Source: Cryobacterium cryoconiti
GTDB taxonomy: Bacteria; Actinomycetota; Actinomycetes; Actinomycetales; Microbacteriaceae
Assembly: GCF_004403065.1 (NCBI RefSeq)
Contig: NZ_SOHA01000028.1
Coordinates: 1 to 64,000, forward strand
Reading direction: 5' to 3'
Length of the DNA stretch: 64,000 nucleotides
Shown: positions 48,300-56,312 of the stretch, piece by piece
Layout: every line of letters starts with the position of its first letter
Position numbering within the stretch: the stretch's first letter is position 1
The notes under the pieces: model-generated
Seen by the model: only the letters and a program-made list of their open reading frames with translations
Told to the model about the DNA's origin: nothing
The model's database searches: none
Program-made: the position numbers and the translations under genes

Positions 48300-48313
48300 G
48301 TTTCACGTGAAAC
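48300..48313. promoter_or_regulatory. parS site
   Basis: GTTTCACGTGAAAC; with its flanks (48299-48314) it equals the 16-base consensus TGTTTCACGTGAAACA exactly. Confidence 0.93.
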
Positions 48314-48351
48314 ATCAATTCTGTGTCCTCGCGAGATCGGTCGCACCGCTC

Positions 48352-48373
48352 GGTGGTCGAGCCTGTCGAGACC
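48352..48373 (+). repeat. single palindromic repeat unit
   Basis: One full copy of the GGTCGAGCCTGTCGAGACC-type unit, 39 bases after a parS site. Confidence 0.85.
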
Positions 48374-48645
48374 CGCGGAGTGAACCGCCAGGGTCTCCCG
48401 GTGTGATTCTTCGAGTATTCACAGCGGCGTCGATTCAGCAGCCTTTCAATGTGACGCCAGAAATGCATGCAAAACGGAACATTTCGCGTCACCAGGAAGC
48501 ATCCTAAGCATCTTTGAAGCACTTCGAATTTTCGGAAATCACCTCTGCGAGGCTCAAATTTAATCCATTTCGGGTTCACGAGGGCACGACTGTCCACATC
48601 GATTGTTCAGTGTGGTGTGGCTTGGAGGCAGATTTGTCGGTGACG

Positions 48646-48668
48646 AGGTCTCGACAAGCTCGACCCCC
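48646..48668 (-). repeat. single inverted palindromic repeat unit
   Basis: GGTCTCGACAAGCTCGACC, the reverse-oriented form, is the only unit in the left half that faces the other way. Confidence 0.8.
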
Positions 48669-48693
48669 GAAACGCAATGACTTCCAAAAAACC

Positions 48694-48818
48694 GGTGGTC
48701 GAGCCTGTCGAGACCGTGCAAGGTACGTCGTGCGGTGATCCCGGCGGTGGTCGAGCCTGTCGAGACCGTGCAAGGCACGTCGTGCGGTGATCCCGCGGTG
48801 GTCGAGCCTGTCGAGACC
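48694..48818 (+). repeat. ~51-bp tandem repeat array, three units
   Basis: Copies of the palindromic unit start at 48694, 48746 and 48797. The linker GTGCAAGGYACGTCGTGCGG then TGATCCC is repeated with one or two changes, so the unit is 51-52 bp. It is distinct from the 33-bp array to the left. Confidence 0.88.
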
Positions 48819-48917
48819 GAAGCTGTCGCACCAGTTGCGGTGTCAGACCGCGACGTGGCCTCCGACCCGCAATTGGCCACTGTCCCTGCGCAACCGAGAC
48901 GCACGAGTTCAGTGCAT

Positions 48918-48931
48918 GTTTCACGTGAAAC
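48918..48931. promoter_or_regulatory. parS site
   Basis: GTTTCACGTGAAAC, 15 of 16 bases of the extended consensus. Confidence 0.92.
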
Positions 48932-49274
48932 CTTGTCGCGTCGGTGCATGCTGCTTCAAGAGCATCCACTCACCCAGTGCTGCTCATCGCGGGAGAAGGA
49001 TTCCCGTCCGCTCACCGAGCGAAGACGACTTGGACCAGCCCCCGGGTGCATTCGGTCGAGTCTCATAAGGGTGGGTTGTCGTTCGTGGCCCTTATGCCCG
49101 CGCTCGTGGAGAGAGGTAGTGCACGCGTCGCGTGAGGTAGGTACCCGGACTCTCCGGAAGTGAGGATCCGGCCGCGATCTAGTAGCTGTCTCAAGTGGAC
49201 AGGTAGTTCTGCTCGCTAGCGGGCAATGACTGGAATCGACGGGGACGACTGGCGACCTGGGGCGACGTGGGTGT

Positions 49275-49288
49275 GTTTCACGTGAAAC
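49275..49288. promoter_or_regulatory. parS site
   Basis: GTTTCACGTGAAAC; with flanks (49274-49289) identical to the 16-base consensus. Confidence 0.93.
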
Positions 49289-49809
49289 ATGAGAGTTCAA
49301 GGGGCCGAGGAGTCGGAATTGTCTTCCAAAGCGGACCCACTGAGTGCTCGTTTCGTTTCAAACCGATGATTGCAATGCTTCCGGACGTCGCTAATTCTGC
49401 CCTGTCTCCTTGTGACGCGCAGTGTGTTGAATGTCAACCGGGGTGGATCCTGGATGCGTGGCGGGCGGGCGGGAGCAGGTCAGGTCGGTCGATTTCAGAC
49501 CTGAAGCCCGTTCTCTACTGCTCACAGTGCGCAGATCGTGCGTAGTTCCTGCGGTCAAACGGTGTCGGGTGGTAGGCCGGCGGATCCGTAGATCTCTACG
49601 GACGTCTGGTCTCCGATGCCGTCCGCGATCGGGGAGCCCTGCTGGAGCCCAACGGCCATCCGTCATGGTGGCGATAGGCAGGTGAATGCCCACGCGGATC
49701 ATGATCTCGAGGGTGAGTCAGGTGGTGAGTGTCAACACAATGGCTGTGACGCGATACCGAGCAACATGACCACAGTGGGTGGAACGGTGCGGAGTGCGGT
49801 GCGCCGAGT

Positions 49810-49823
49810 GTTTCACGTGAAAC
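49810..49823. promoter_or_regulatory. parS site
   Basis: GTTTCACGTGAAAC, 15 of 16 bases of the extended consensus. Confidence 0.92.
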
Positions 49824-49951
49824 GGTCGAGTGTGCGGTTGTAGGTCGGCTTGACGGACACTGCGTCGGGGGAGTAGCTGCGCCTGTTCACGTGAATTATC
49901 GATTGATCCGGCTCAAGGGTCGTGTGGGATGCGTTAATACCGGTCAGGAGT

Positions 49952-50260
49952 TCAGTCGACAGCCTCAACGCCGCTGCTGCCCAGCCGTGCCGTGCGGCTC
50001 AGTGTGGGGAGTTCATCAGCGCGACCTTCGATGAGGGCCCTGCGCTTTCGACGGCTCCATCCCTGAACCTGCTTCTCGCGCGCGAACGCATCCTTGATCA
50101 TGTAGTACTCCTCAAGATATCGGAGCTCCACCGGGCAGCGCGTACGGGTGTATTCCGCGCCCTCGCCAGCGTTGTGCTGTGATAATCGACGTTCGATGTT
50201 CCACGTGCTACCGACGTAGTAGGAGCCGTCTGAGCACTCGAGGATGTACATATATGGCAT
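49952..50260 (-). CDS. GIY-YIG domain endonuclease
   Basis: 102 residues from ATG 50260 (MPYMYILECSDGSYYVGST); an ATG 9 bases upstream is an alternative. The single GIY-YIG domain has YILEC...YYVGST, the catalytic Arg in IERRLSQHN and Glu in AFAREKQVQGW, as in the UPF0213/YhbQ-type small nucleases. These act on DNA or are of unknown use. It is the only recognisable gene between parB and the ddl gene, flanked on both sides by parS sites and palindromic repeats, which may reflect insertion into a gene-poor zone. Confidence 0.88.
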   Translation of the reverse strand: MPYMYILECSDGSYYVGSTWNIERRLSQHNAGEGAEYTRTRCPVELRYLEEYYMIKDAFAREKQVQGWSRRKRRALIEGRADELPTLSRTARLGSSGVEAVD

Positions 50261-50466
50261 GGGGACCATCTTGGCTGCGACGGTGGGGAAGATTCGGGCG
50301 GGCTGCGGGTGTGGGGCAACATGGCGGAGTGTTGGCGTGGGGGAGGAGATGTGGAGCAGCTGTCGAAGCGTGATGGTCCCAATGGTCCCACCCGTGGAGC
50401 CGACTCAGAGGTGAGCGGTTGTGTGAGGTGAGGCTTCGACAAGCGCGACTGGGGCGAGCGGGGAGG

Positions 50467-50731
50467 GGTCTCGACAAGCTCGACCACCGTGGCGTGCGGT
50501 CTGGTGGGTGGGTCTCGACAAGCTCGACCACCGTGGGTGCACGACCTGCGTGGGTACTCGACCGGCGTGGGGGTGGCGTGGCCGGCGTCAGAGGGAGGGG
50601 GTCTCGACAAGCTCGACCACCGTGGGTACGAGACCACCGTGGGTGCGAGACCACCGTGGGTGCGAGACCACCGTGGGTGCGAGACCACCGTGGGGGCGAC
50701 TGGGGGACGGGTCTCGACAGGCTCGACCACC
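50467..50731 (-). repeat. four palindromic repeat units in inverted orientation
   Basis: GGTCTCGACAAGCTCGACC units start at 50467, 50511, 50600 and 50710 (the last with GACAGGCTC). This is the reverse complement of the units at 48.1-48.8 kb. A degenerate copy lies near 50432. Confidence 0.88.
50615..50699. repeat. 17-bp tandem repeat, five units
   Basis: GACCACCGTGGGTGCGA occurs at 50615, 50632, 50649, 50666 and 50683 with single changes in the first and last copies. It grows directly out of the tail of the palindromic unit at 50600. Confidence 0.9.
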
Positions 50732-50748
50732 GGGGCAACGGGGTGCGT

Positions 50749-50762
50749 GTTTCACGTGAAAC
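50749..50762. promoter_or_regulatory. parS site
   Basis: GTTTCACGTGAAAC; with flanks (50748-50763) identical to the 16-base consensus. It lies 20 bases from the end of the ddl gene. Confidence 0.93.
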
Positions 50763-50781
50763 ACGGCGGATTGGGGGAGTT

Positions 50782-51738
50782 TTAAGCGTCGGCGATGGCC
50801 GCGCGGGCGAGCGCGTCGTAGACGGCGCCGAGGGACTGCCCGGAGGCTTCGATGCACTGGGGGACCAGGGATGTCTCAGTCAAACCGGGGAGGACATTCG
50901 CCTCCAGGAACCACGGCACTCCGTCCGCGTCCACGATCAGGTCGATGCGGGAGATGTGCCGGAGCCCGAGCAGGGTGTGAATGGCGATCGCGGTCTCCGC
51001 CACCAGGTCGGCGATCTGGTCGTGAATACGAGCCGGAGTGTAGAACAAGGTCTCTCCTGCGTTGTACCGAGCCTCGAAGCTGTACACACCGTCGATGGGG
51101 ACGATTTCCACGGCGGGGAGGGCGACGGGGCCGTCGCCGATGTCAATCACGGTCACAGCGAGCTCAGTGCCCTCGACCTTCTCTTCAACGAGCGCGACGG
51201 TGGCGTAGGTATAGGCATCGACCATGGCCCGGGGCAGCCCGGCGGCGGTGTCGATGATACTGACTCCCTGGGCCGAGCCGCCTTCGGCGGGCTTCACCAC
51301 AAGCGGCGTGGGTAGTGCGGTGAGCAGGTGCTCCAGAACACTCGCGGCACCGAGATCGCGGAATGTCTCGGTGGACAGGGCGATCGAGTCCGGGGTCGAA
51401 TACCCGGCCCGGCGCACGAGCTCCTTGGCGATGGGCTTGGACCAGGCCAGACGTGCGGGGCCGCCGCGTGAACCTACGTGGGGGATCCCCGTGGTCTCGA
51501 GGAGGGCCAGGAGGGCTCCGTCCTCGCCGGTCGCCCCGTGCACGACCGGCCAGACCACGTCAGGCTTGCGCCTGGTCAGGTCGGCGAGCAGACCGGCCTG
51601 GGGATCGAGCAGGGTGACGGTGTGACCGAGGCCCGTCAAGGCATCCGCGACCCGTCGTCCCGATCGAAGCGACACGTCTCGCTCATGCGAGATCCCACCG
51701 GCGAGAACAACGATATCAAGGGGTAAAAAATTGCTCAT
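50782..51738 (-). CDS. ddl: D-alanine-D-alanine ligase family protein
   Basis: 318 residues with the ATP-grasp layout: N-terminal VLAGGISHERDVSLRSG (catalytic Glu region), HGATGEDGALLALLE, LVVKPAEGGSAQGVSII (ATP-binding loop) and the metal/ligand end SRIDLIVDADGVPWFLEANVLPGLTETSLVPQ. It ligates two D-Ala for peptidoglycan precursor synthesis. It is shorter than the typical ~360-370-residue actinobacterial Ddl, so it may be a paralogue with related substrates. Upstream gene is a PLP aminotransferase on the same strand, 48 bases away. Confidence 0.85.
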   Translation of the reverse strand: MSNFLPLDIVVLAGGISHERDVSLRSGRRVADALTGLGHTVTLLDPQAGLLADLTRRKPDVVWPVVHGATGEDGALLALLETTGIPHVGSRGGPARLAWSKPIAKELVRRAGYSTPDSIALSTETFRDLGAASVLEHLLTALPTPLVVKPAEGGSAQGVSIIDTAAGLPRAMVDAYTYATVALVEEKVEGTELAVTVIDIGDGPVALPAVEIVPIDGVYSFEARYNAGETLFYTPARIHDQIADLVAETAIAIHTLLGLRHISRIDLIVDADGVPWFLEANVLPGLTETSLVPQCIEASGQSLGAVYDALARAAIADA

Positions 51739-51786
51739 GATCAGGGTTTTCCTTGCTCAGGCTGAAATGGGACCGGGGGAGGTGAA

Positions 51787-53106
51787 CTAGGAGATGTCCG
51801 GCGGAGGTGACGTGAAGCGGCCGTCTTCGTACGGCGGGTTCAGGGAACCGGTGCCGGCGAAGGTCTCAAGCAGGTCAAGCTCATCGCGGAGAACGGTCGC
51901 AAGGCGGCGCACGCCGAGACGGATGTGATCCGGCGTCGGGTAGCAGAAGGAGAGGCGCATGTTGCGCCGCCCGTCCCCGTTGGCGAAGAACGCCGTGCCC
52001 GGCGTGTATGCCACGAGCTCCTTGACCGCCCGCGGCAGCATGGCCTTCGAGTCGAGCCCATCGGGCAGGGTCACCCAGACGTAGAACCCGCCGTTGGGGT
52101 TGGTCCAGGTGAGATCGGGCAGGTACTCCTCGAGGGCATCCAACAGTGCGGTCTTGCGCTCGTGGTACACGCCGCGGAACGTGTTGATCTGCCCCTTCCA
52201 GTCGGCTGTCGCGAGGTACTCCGAAATGACCAGTTGGCTGAACGAGCTGGGGGAGAGCACTGCGGCCTCGTTGGCCAGCACCAGCTTCTCCCGAATGGCG
52301 TGCGGGGCCAACGCCCACCCCACCCGGAAACCGGGAGCGAGGGTCTTGGAGAACGTGCCGAGGTAGACGACGCCGTCCTCTTCGACCGAACGCATCGCAT
52401 CCGGTGCCGGCTGGTCGAAATAGAGCAGCCCGTACGGGTTGTCCTCCAGCACCAGAATGTCGTTGGCCCGGGCGATCTCAAGGATTTCGAGGCGCCGGGC
52501 CCAGCTGAGCGTCACGCCCGCCGGGTTGTGGAAGTTGGGGATCGTGTAGAGGAACTTGATGGTCTTGCCGGCGGTTTTCAGGCGCTGGATGTGCTGCCGA
52601 AGCGCCTCGGGGATCAGACCGTGCTCGTCCATGGGCACGTGGTCCACCTCGGCCTGGTACGACTTGAAGATGACCATGGCGGTCACATAGCTGGGGCCCT
52701 CCGAGAGCACCACGTCACCGGGATCGAGAAAGAGCTTGCTGACCAGTTCCAGCGCATGCTGCGACCCGGTCGTCACGACAACGTCATCGGCGTGCGCACG
52801 GATGCCCTCCAGCGCCATTACCTCGAGAATCTGCTCTCTCAAGACGGGGACCCCCTGGCCGGAGCCGTACTGCAGGGCGACGGGGCCCTGCTGGCGCATG
52901 ACACGGTCCATGGCGCTGATGACCAGGTCGGGCGGCAGAGCAGCGACGAACGGCATGCCGCCGGCCAGGGAAACGACTTCGGGGCGGGAAGCCACCGCGA
53001 AGAGGGCCCTGACCTCGGAGGCGCGCAACCCCGCGGCTCGCTCGGCGTAGTGGTGGTACCAGGGGTCGAGGTTGTTGCCGGTCTGGGGAGAGCGCTGTGC
53101 GGTCAC
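51787..53106 (-). CDS. PLP-dependent aminotransferase, class I/II (MocR/LysN-like, no DNA-binding domain)
   Basis: 439 residues from GTG 53106 (VTAQRSPQTGNN). Motifs: VSLAGGMPF, VTTGSQHALELVSKLFLDPGD, PNFHNPAGVTLS, LEDNPYGLLYFD and PLP lysine in LGTFSKTLAPGFRVGW. It resembles 2-aminoadipate/valine-pyruvate type aminotransferases; the substrate is unknown. The gene pair with ddl suggests amino-acid supply for cell wall, but that is inference. Confidence 0.85.
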   Translation of the reverse strand: MTAQRSPQTGNNLDPWYHHYAERAAGLRASEVRALFAVASRPEVVSLAGGMPFVAALPPDLVISAMDRVMRQQGPVALQYGSGQGVPVLREQILEVMALEGIRAHADDVVVTTGSQHALELVSKLFLDPGDVVLSEGPSYVTAMVIFKSYQAEVDHVPMDEHGLIPEALRQHIQRLKTAGKTIKFLYTIPNFHNPAGVTLSWARRLEILEIARANDILVLEDNPYGLLYFDQPAPDAMRSVEEDGVVYLGTFSKTLAPGFRVGWALAPHAIREKLVLANEAAVLSPSSFSQLVISEYLATADWKGQINTFRGVYHERKTALLDALEEYLPDLTWTNPNGGFYVWVTLPDGLDSKAMLPRAVKELVAYTPGTAFFANGDGRRNMRLSFCYPTPDHIRLGVRRLATVLRDELDLLETFAGTGSLNPPYEDGRFTSPPPDIS

Positions 53107-53171
53107 GTCACTTCCGATCTGGTGAGGCTTCAATCGTATGGGGTTGCCACCACTCGGCCCGAATCCCAAAA

Positions 53172-53199
53172 GACCCGCCCGGCGAGTGCCGGGCGGGTC
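53172..53199 (-). terminator. intrinsic terminator after trxA
   Basis: A 12-bp perfect stem GACCCGCCCGGC / GCCGGGCGGGTC with a GAGT loop, followed on the minus strand by TCTTTTGGG. It ends the trxB-trxA transcript. Confidence 0.85.
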
Positions 53200-53222
53200 A
53201 GGGTCTCTGCGGAGAGAGGTGG

Positions 53223-53546
53223 TCAGGCCAGGTAGGCGGCCAGATCCTTCTCGAGCGCAACCTTGGGCTTGGCGCCGATGACGGTCTTGACGACCTCGCC
53301 CTTCTGGAACACCTTCATCGCGGGGATGGAGGTGATCTGGTACTTGGCGGCCAACGCCGGGAAGTCATCGACGTTCAGCTTGACGATGTCGAGCTTGTCA
53401 GCGTTCTCGGTGGCGATCTGATCGAGGATCGGGCTGACGGCGCGGCACGGGCCACACCACTCCGCCCAGAAGTCCACCAGAACAGTCTTCTCGTTGTTGA
53501 TGACTTCCTGGTCGAAGGTGGCGTCGGTGACAGCGCGTGCAGACAT
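53223..53546 (-). CDS. trxA: thioredoxin
   Basis: 107 residues with the active site WCGPC (in WAEWCGPCRAVSP), cis-Pro in ITSIPAMKVF and the standard thioredoxin fold. It reduces disulfides using electrons from TrxB. It lies 42 bases after trxB on the same strand. Confidence 0.96.
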   Translation of the reverse strand: MSARAVTDATFDQEVINNEKTVLVDFWAEWCGPCRAVSPILDQIATENADKLDIVKLNVDDFPALAAKYQITSIPAMKVFQKGEVVKTVIGAKPKVALEKDLAAYLA

Positions 53547-53588
53547 GTGGTTGCTCCTTGATTGTGTGATGGGCGAGTTCGGTGAGGT

Positions 53589-54551
53589 TTACGCGAGTGC
53601 GGGTTCGCCAGCGCTGGCCAGCAGTTCCTCGGGCAGCGAGGCCAGGTAGTGCTCCGCGTCGAGGGCGGCGACGGTTCCGGATGCCGCGGCGGTCACGGCC
53701 TGACGGTACGTCGGGTCGATCACGTCGCCTGCCGCGAACACACCGGTCTGGCTGGTCTTGGAACTGCGACCGGCGACGGCGATGGTGCCCTCGGGGGTGA
53801 GGTCGAGCTGGTTGTGCACGAGGTGCGTGCGTGGGTCGTTGCCGATCGCCACGAAGATACCGCCGAGGGGGAGCGAGGTCTCGGCGCCGGTGACGGTGTG
53901 GCGCAGGACCAGGCCGTCCACGGCATCCGTGCCCGTGATGCCGACCACCTCGGAGTTCCAGACGAATTCGATCTTCGGGTTGGCGAAGGCGCGCTCCTGC
54001 ATGATCTTGGAGGCCCGCAGGGTGTCCTTGCGGTGCACGATGTAGACCTTGCTCGCGAAGCGGGTGAGGAACGTGGCCTCCTCCATGGCGGAGTCGCCGC
54101 CACCGATCACGGCAATGGTCTTCTCCTTGAAGAAGAAGCCGTCGCAGGTGGCACACCAGGACACGCCGCGGCCGGACAGGCGCTCTTCGTCCTCGAGGCC
54201 GAGCTTGCGGTAGGCGGAACCGGTGGCGAAGATCACGGCAAGGGCTTCGTGCGTCTCGCCGCTGCCGAGGGTGACGGTCTTCGTGTCGCCGGTGAGGTCG
54301 AGCTCGGTGACGTCGTCGTAGAGAACCTCAGTGCCGAACCGCTCGGCCTGCTCCTGCATCTTGGCCATCAACTCGGGGCCCTGGATACCCTCGGCGAAGC
54401 CCGGGTAGTTCTCCACCTCGGTCGTGTTCATCAATTCGCCGCCGGCTTCGACCGAACTGGCGATCAGAAGCGGCTTCAGGTTCGCGCGGGCGGCGTAGAT
54501 CGCGGCCGTGAAACCGGCCGGTCCGGAGCCGATGATGATGATCTGACGCAC
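53589..54551 (-). CDS. trxB: thioredoxin-disulfide reductase
   Basis: 320 residues from GTG 54551 (VRQIIIIGSGPAGFTAAIYAARAN). It has the FAD motif GSGPAG, redox cysteines SWCATC, NADPH motif GGGDSAMEEA and C-terminal FAD site VFAAGDVIDPTYRQAVTAAASG. It transfers electrons from NADPH to thioredoxin. An in-frame upstream extension is unlikely because it lacks the motif start. Confidence 0.96.
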   Translation of the reverse strand: MRQIIIIGSGPAGFTAAIYAARANLKPLLIASSVEAGGELMNTTEVENYPGFAEGIQGPELMAKMQEQAERFGTEVLYDDVTELDLTGDTKTVTLGSGETHEALAVIFATGSAYRKLGLEDEERLSGRGVSWCATCDGFFFKEKTIAVIGGGDSAMEEATFLTRFASKVYIVHRKDTLRASKIMQERAFANPKIEFVWNSEVVGITGTDAVDGLVLRHTVTGAETSLPLGGIFVAIGNDPRTHLVHNQLDLTPEGTIAVAGRSSKTSQTGVFAAGDVIDPTYRQAVTAAASGTVAALDAEHYLASLPEELLASAGEPALA

Positions 54552-54692
54552 GCGTAGACTCCTTCGAGTTGTAGGGGGAAGCGATCTCAATTGCCTCGCT
54601 GCCGGATACAACACATCCTAATCGGATGCTATTCCGAGGCTCCTGAGCGCCGGTCACCCGGCCGGCCGTCGACCGATCGGTCGTGCAGCGGA

Positions 54693-56312
54693 TCAGCGGC
54701 GACGGATGCGGTCGACCAGCGGGTCGACGAAGCCCCGAAGCTCGCTGGTGCGCATGAGCAGCAGCAGCCCGAAGTAGACGGCGGACATGACCAGTCCGAT
54801 CACGATCATGGACACGACGGCCGCGAGCTTCCCGGACAGGGCGAACCCGGCTTCCTCGGTGCCGCCGAGCAGGAGCAGGAGCAGGAGACCGGCCAGGATT
54901 GCGGGCACGGCGGCCACCGCGTACTTGACGAGGCTGCGCAGGATGCGCCGCCCGTCGAGGCCGCCCAGACGCCCGCGGAGCAGCCAGGCGGCCAGCACAG
55001 CCTGGGCCACGCCGGAGACGGTGACCGTGAGGGCGACGCCGGCGGCGATCCAGGCGCTGGGCAGGAGCGCACAGGCGAGCACGCCGATGATGACCAGGGT
55101 CACCTGGAACAGGGTGAAGAAGAACGGCGTCCGGGTATCGCCGAGAGCGTAGAAGGTGCGCTGCACGACGAACAGGATGCAGAACGCGACCAGGCCGAGG
55201 ACATAGGCGATGATGACGTTTCCGATGCTCTGCACCTGGTCGTACGGGGAGACGAAGACCCGTGCGAACGGATAGGCGCAGACGGCGATGACGGCGGAGG
55301 CTAGCATGATGATCAGGGTGGTTCCCCGGATGGCGGAGGAGGCATCCGTTCTCACCAGGTCCACCTTGCCCACCGAGGCGTGCTCGCTCATGCGGGTGAA
55401 GTAGGCGGTGGCGACCGAGACCGTGATCACCGAATGCGGGAGCATGAAGATGAGCCAGGCGGTGTTGAGCGCCGCGACCGAAGCGTCGGAGTCGCCGGCG
55501 AGAGTCACCACCCGGGTCTCAACGATCCCGGCCAGGGTGGTCAGAAGAAGCATCCCGAAGGTCCAGCTCGCCATGCGGCCGGCCACGCCGAGACCGACGC
55601 CGCGGAATCGGAAGTCGAGCCGGAAGCGCAGGCCGATGCGGTGCCAGAAGTAGAACAGCACGACCGCCTGGAGCACGACCCCGAGTGTGGCACTCCCGGC
55701 CAGGACCGCGATCATGGCGGGCGTGAACTCGGTGGCCAGTCGGGCACCGTTCGGGTCGGCCCCGTAGAGCGCGGAGAAGATGACCAGACCGGCGATGGCC
55801 ACGACGTTGTTGAGCACGGGAACCCAGGTGAACGGGCCGAATGACTTGCGAGCGTTGAGCACCTCACCCAGGACCGTGTAAAGGCCGTAGAAGAAGATCT
55901 GCGGCAGGCACCAGAAGGCGAACGCCGTTGCCAGAGCCAACGATTCCGGCTTCATGTTCGACCCGTAGAGCAGCGTCAGCACGGGAGCGAGGGCGGTGGC
56001 TGCGATGGTCGTCGCGGCGAGGATGACCAGGGCCAGCGTGAGGAGTTTGTTGATATAGGCCGTGCCGCCGTCGTCGTGCAGGCTGGCACGCACGATCTGG
56101 GGCACCAGGACGGCCGTCAGGACCCCGCCGGCCACGATGACATAGATGGTGTTGGGGAGCTGGTTCGCGACGGCGAAGGCGTTGGTGCTCTGGCCGACCT
56201 GGCCGATCACCCCGGCCAGCACGATCAGTTTCACAAAGCCGAGGATGCGGGAAACGATCGTTCCGGAGGCGAGGAACGCGCTCGCCCGGCCGATGCTGTC
56301 GGTCTTAGGCAC
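54693..56312 (-). CDS. murJ: lipid II flippase MurJ/MviN
   Basis: 539 residues with 14 predicted membrane helices of the MOP superfamily: ASAFLASGTIVSRILGFVKLIVLAGVIG, VPQIVRASLHDDGG, and WTFGMLLLTTLAGIVETRVVTLA. It flips lipid-linked peptidoglycan precursors outward. The cytoplasmic kinase-like extension of mycobacterial MviN is absent. It overlaps the DUF6049 gene by 8 bases. Confidence 0.93.
   Translation of the reverse strand: MPKTDSIGRASAFLASGTIVSRILGFVKLIVLAGVIGQVGQSTNAFAVANQLPNTIYVIVAGGVLTAVLVPQIVRASLHDDGGTAYINKLLTLALVILAATTIAATALAPVLTLLYGSNMKPESLALATAFAFWCLPQIFFYGLYTVLGEVLNARKSFGPFTWVPVLNNVVAIAGLVIFSALYGADPNGARLATEFTPAMIAVLAGSATLGVVLQAVVLFYFWHRIGLRFRLDFRFRGVGLGVAGRMASWTFGMLLLTTLAGIVETRVVTLAGDSDASVAALNTAWLIFMLPHSVITVSVATAYFTRMSEHASVGKVDLVRTDASSAIRGTTLIIMLASAVIAVCAYPFARVFVSPYDQVQSIGNVIIAYVLGLVAFCILFVVQRTFYALGDTRTPFFFTLFQVTLVIIGVLACALLPSAWIAAGVALTVTVSGVAQAVLAAWLLRGRLGGLDGRRILRSLVKYAVAAVPAILAGLLLLLLLGGTEEAGFALSGKLAAVVSMIVIGLVMSAVYFGLLLLMRTSELRGFVDPLVDRIRRR

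Larger units (their letters stand above)
48059..49951. other. 1.9 kb gene-free region with parS sites and repeats
   Basis: No ORF has family resemblance, a ribosome site and normal codon use together; the frames that look open are translations of the repeats or begin inside parS. The region holds four parS sites, the 33-bp and ~51-bp repeat arrays and unassigned sequence (about 48380-48640, 48950-49270, 49290-49800). A degenerate parS-like TTCACGTGAA is at 49886-49895. The region may be a ParB loading or condensin landing zone. Confidence 0.7.

Noticed and set aside
48105..48383. CRISPR array, or a small ORF with repeated GGRACRDP units
   Set aside because: The linkers between repeats are themselves repeated, are only 11 bases, and no cas genes exist; the open frames are translations of the repeat in several frames without ribosome sites.
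49267..49545. 92-residue ORF starting FHVKHESS with two CxxC-like pairs
   Set aside because: Its N-terminus is the parS palindrome translated, there is no ribosome site, and no family match was recognised.
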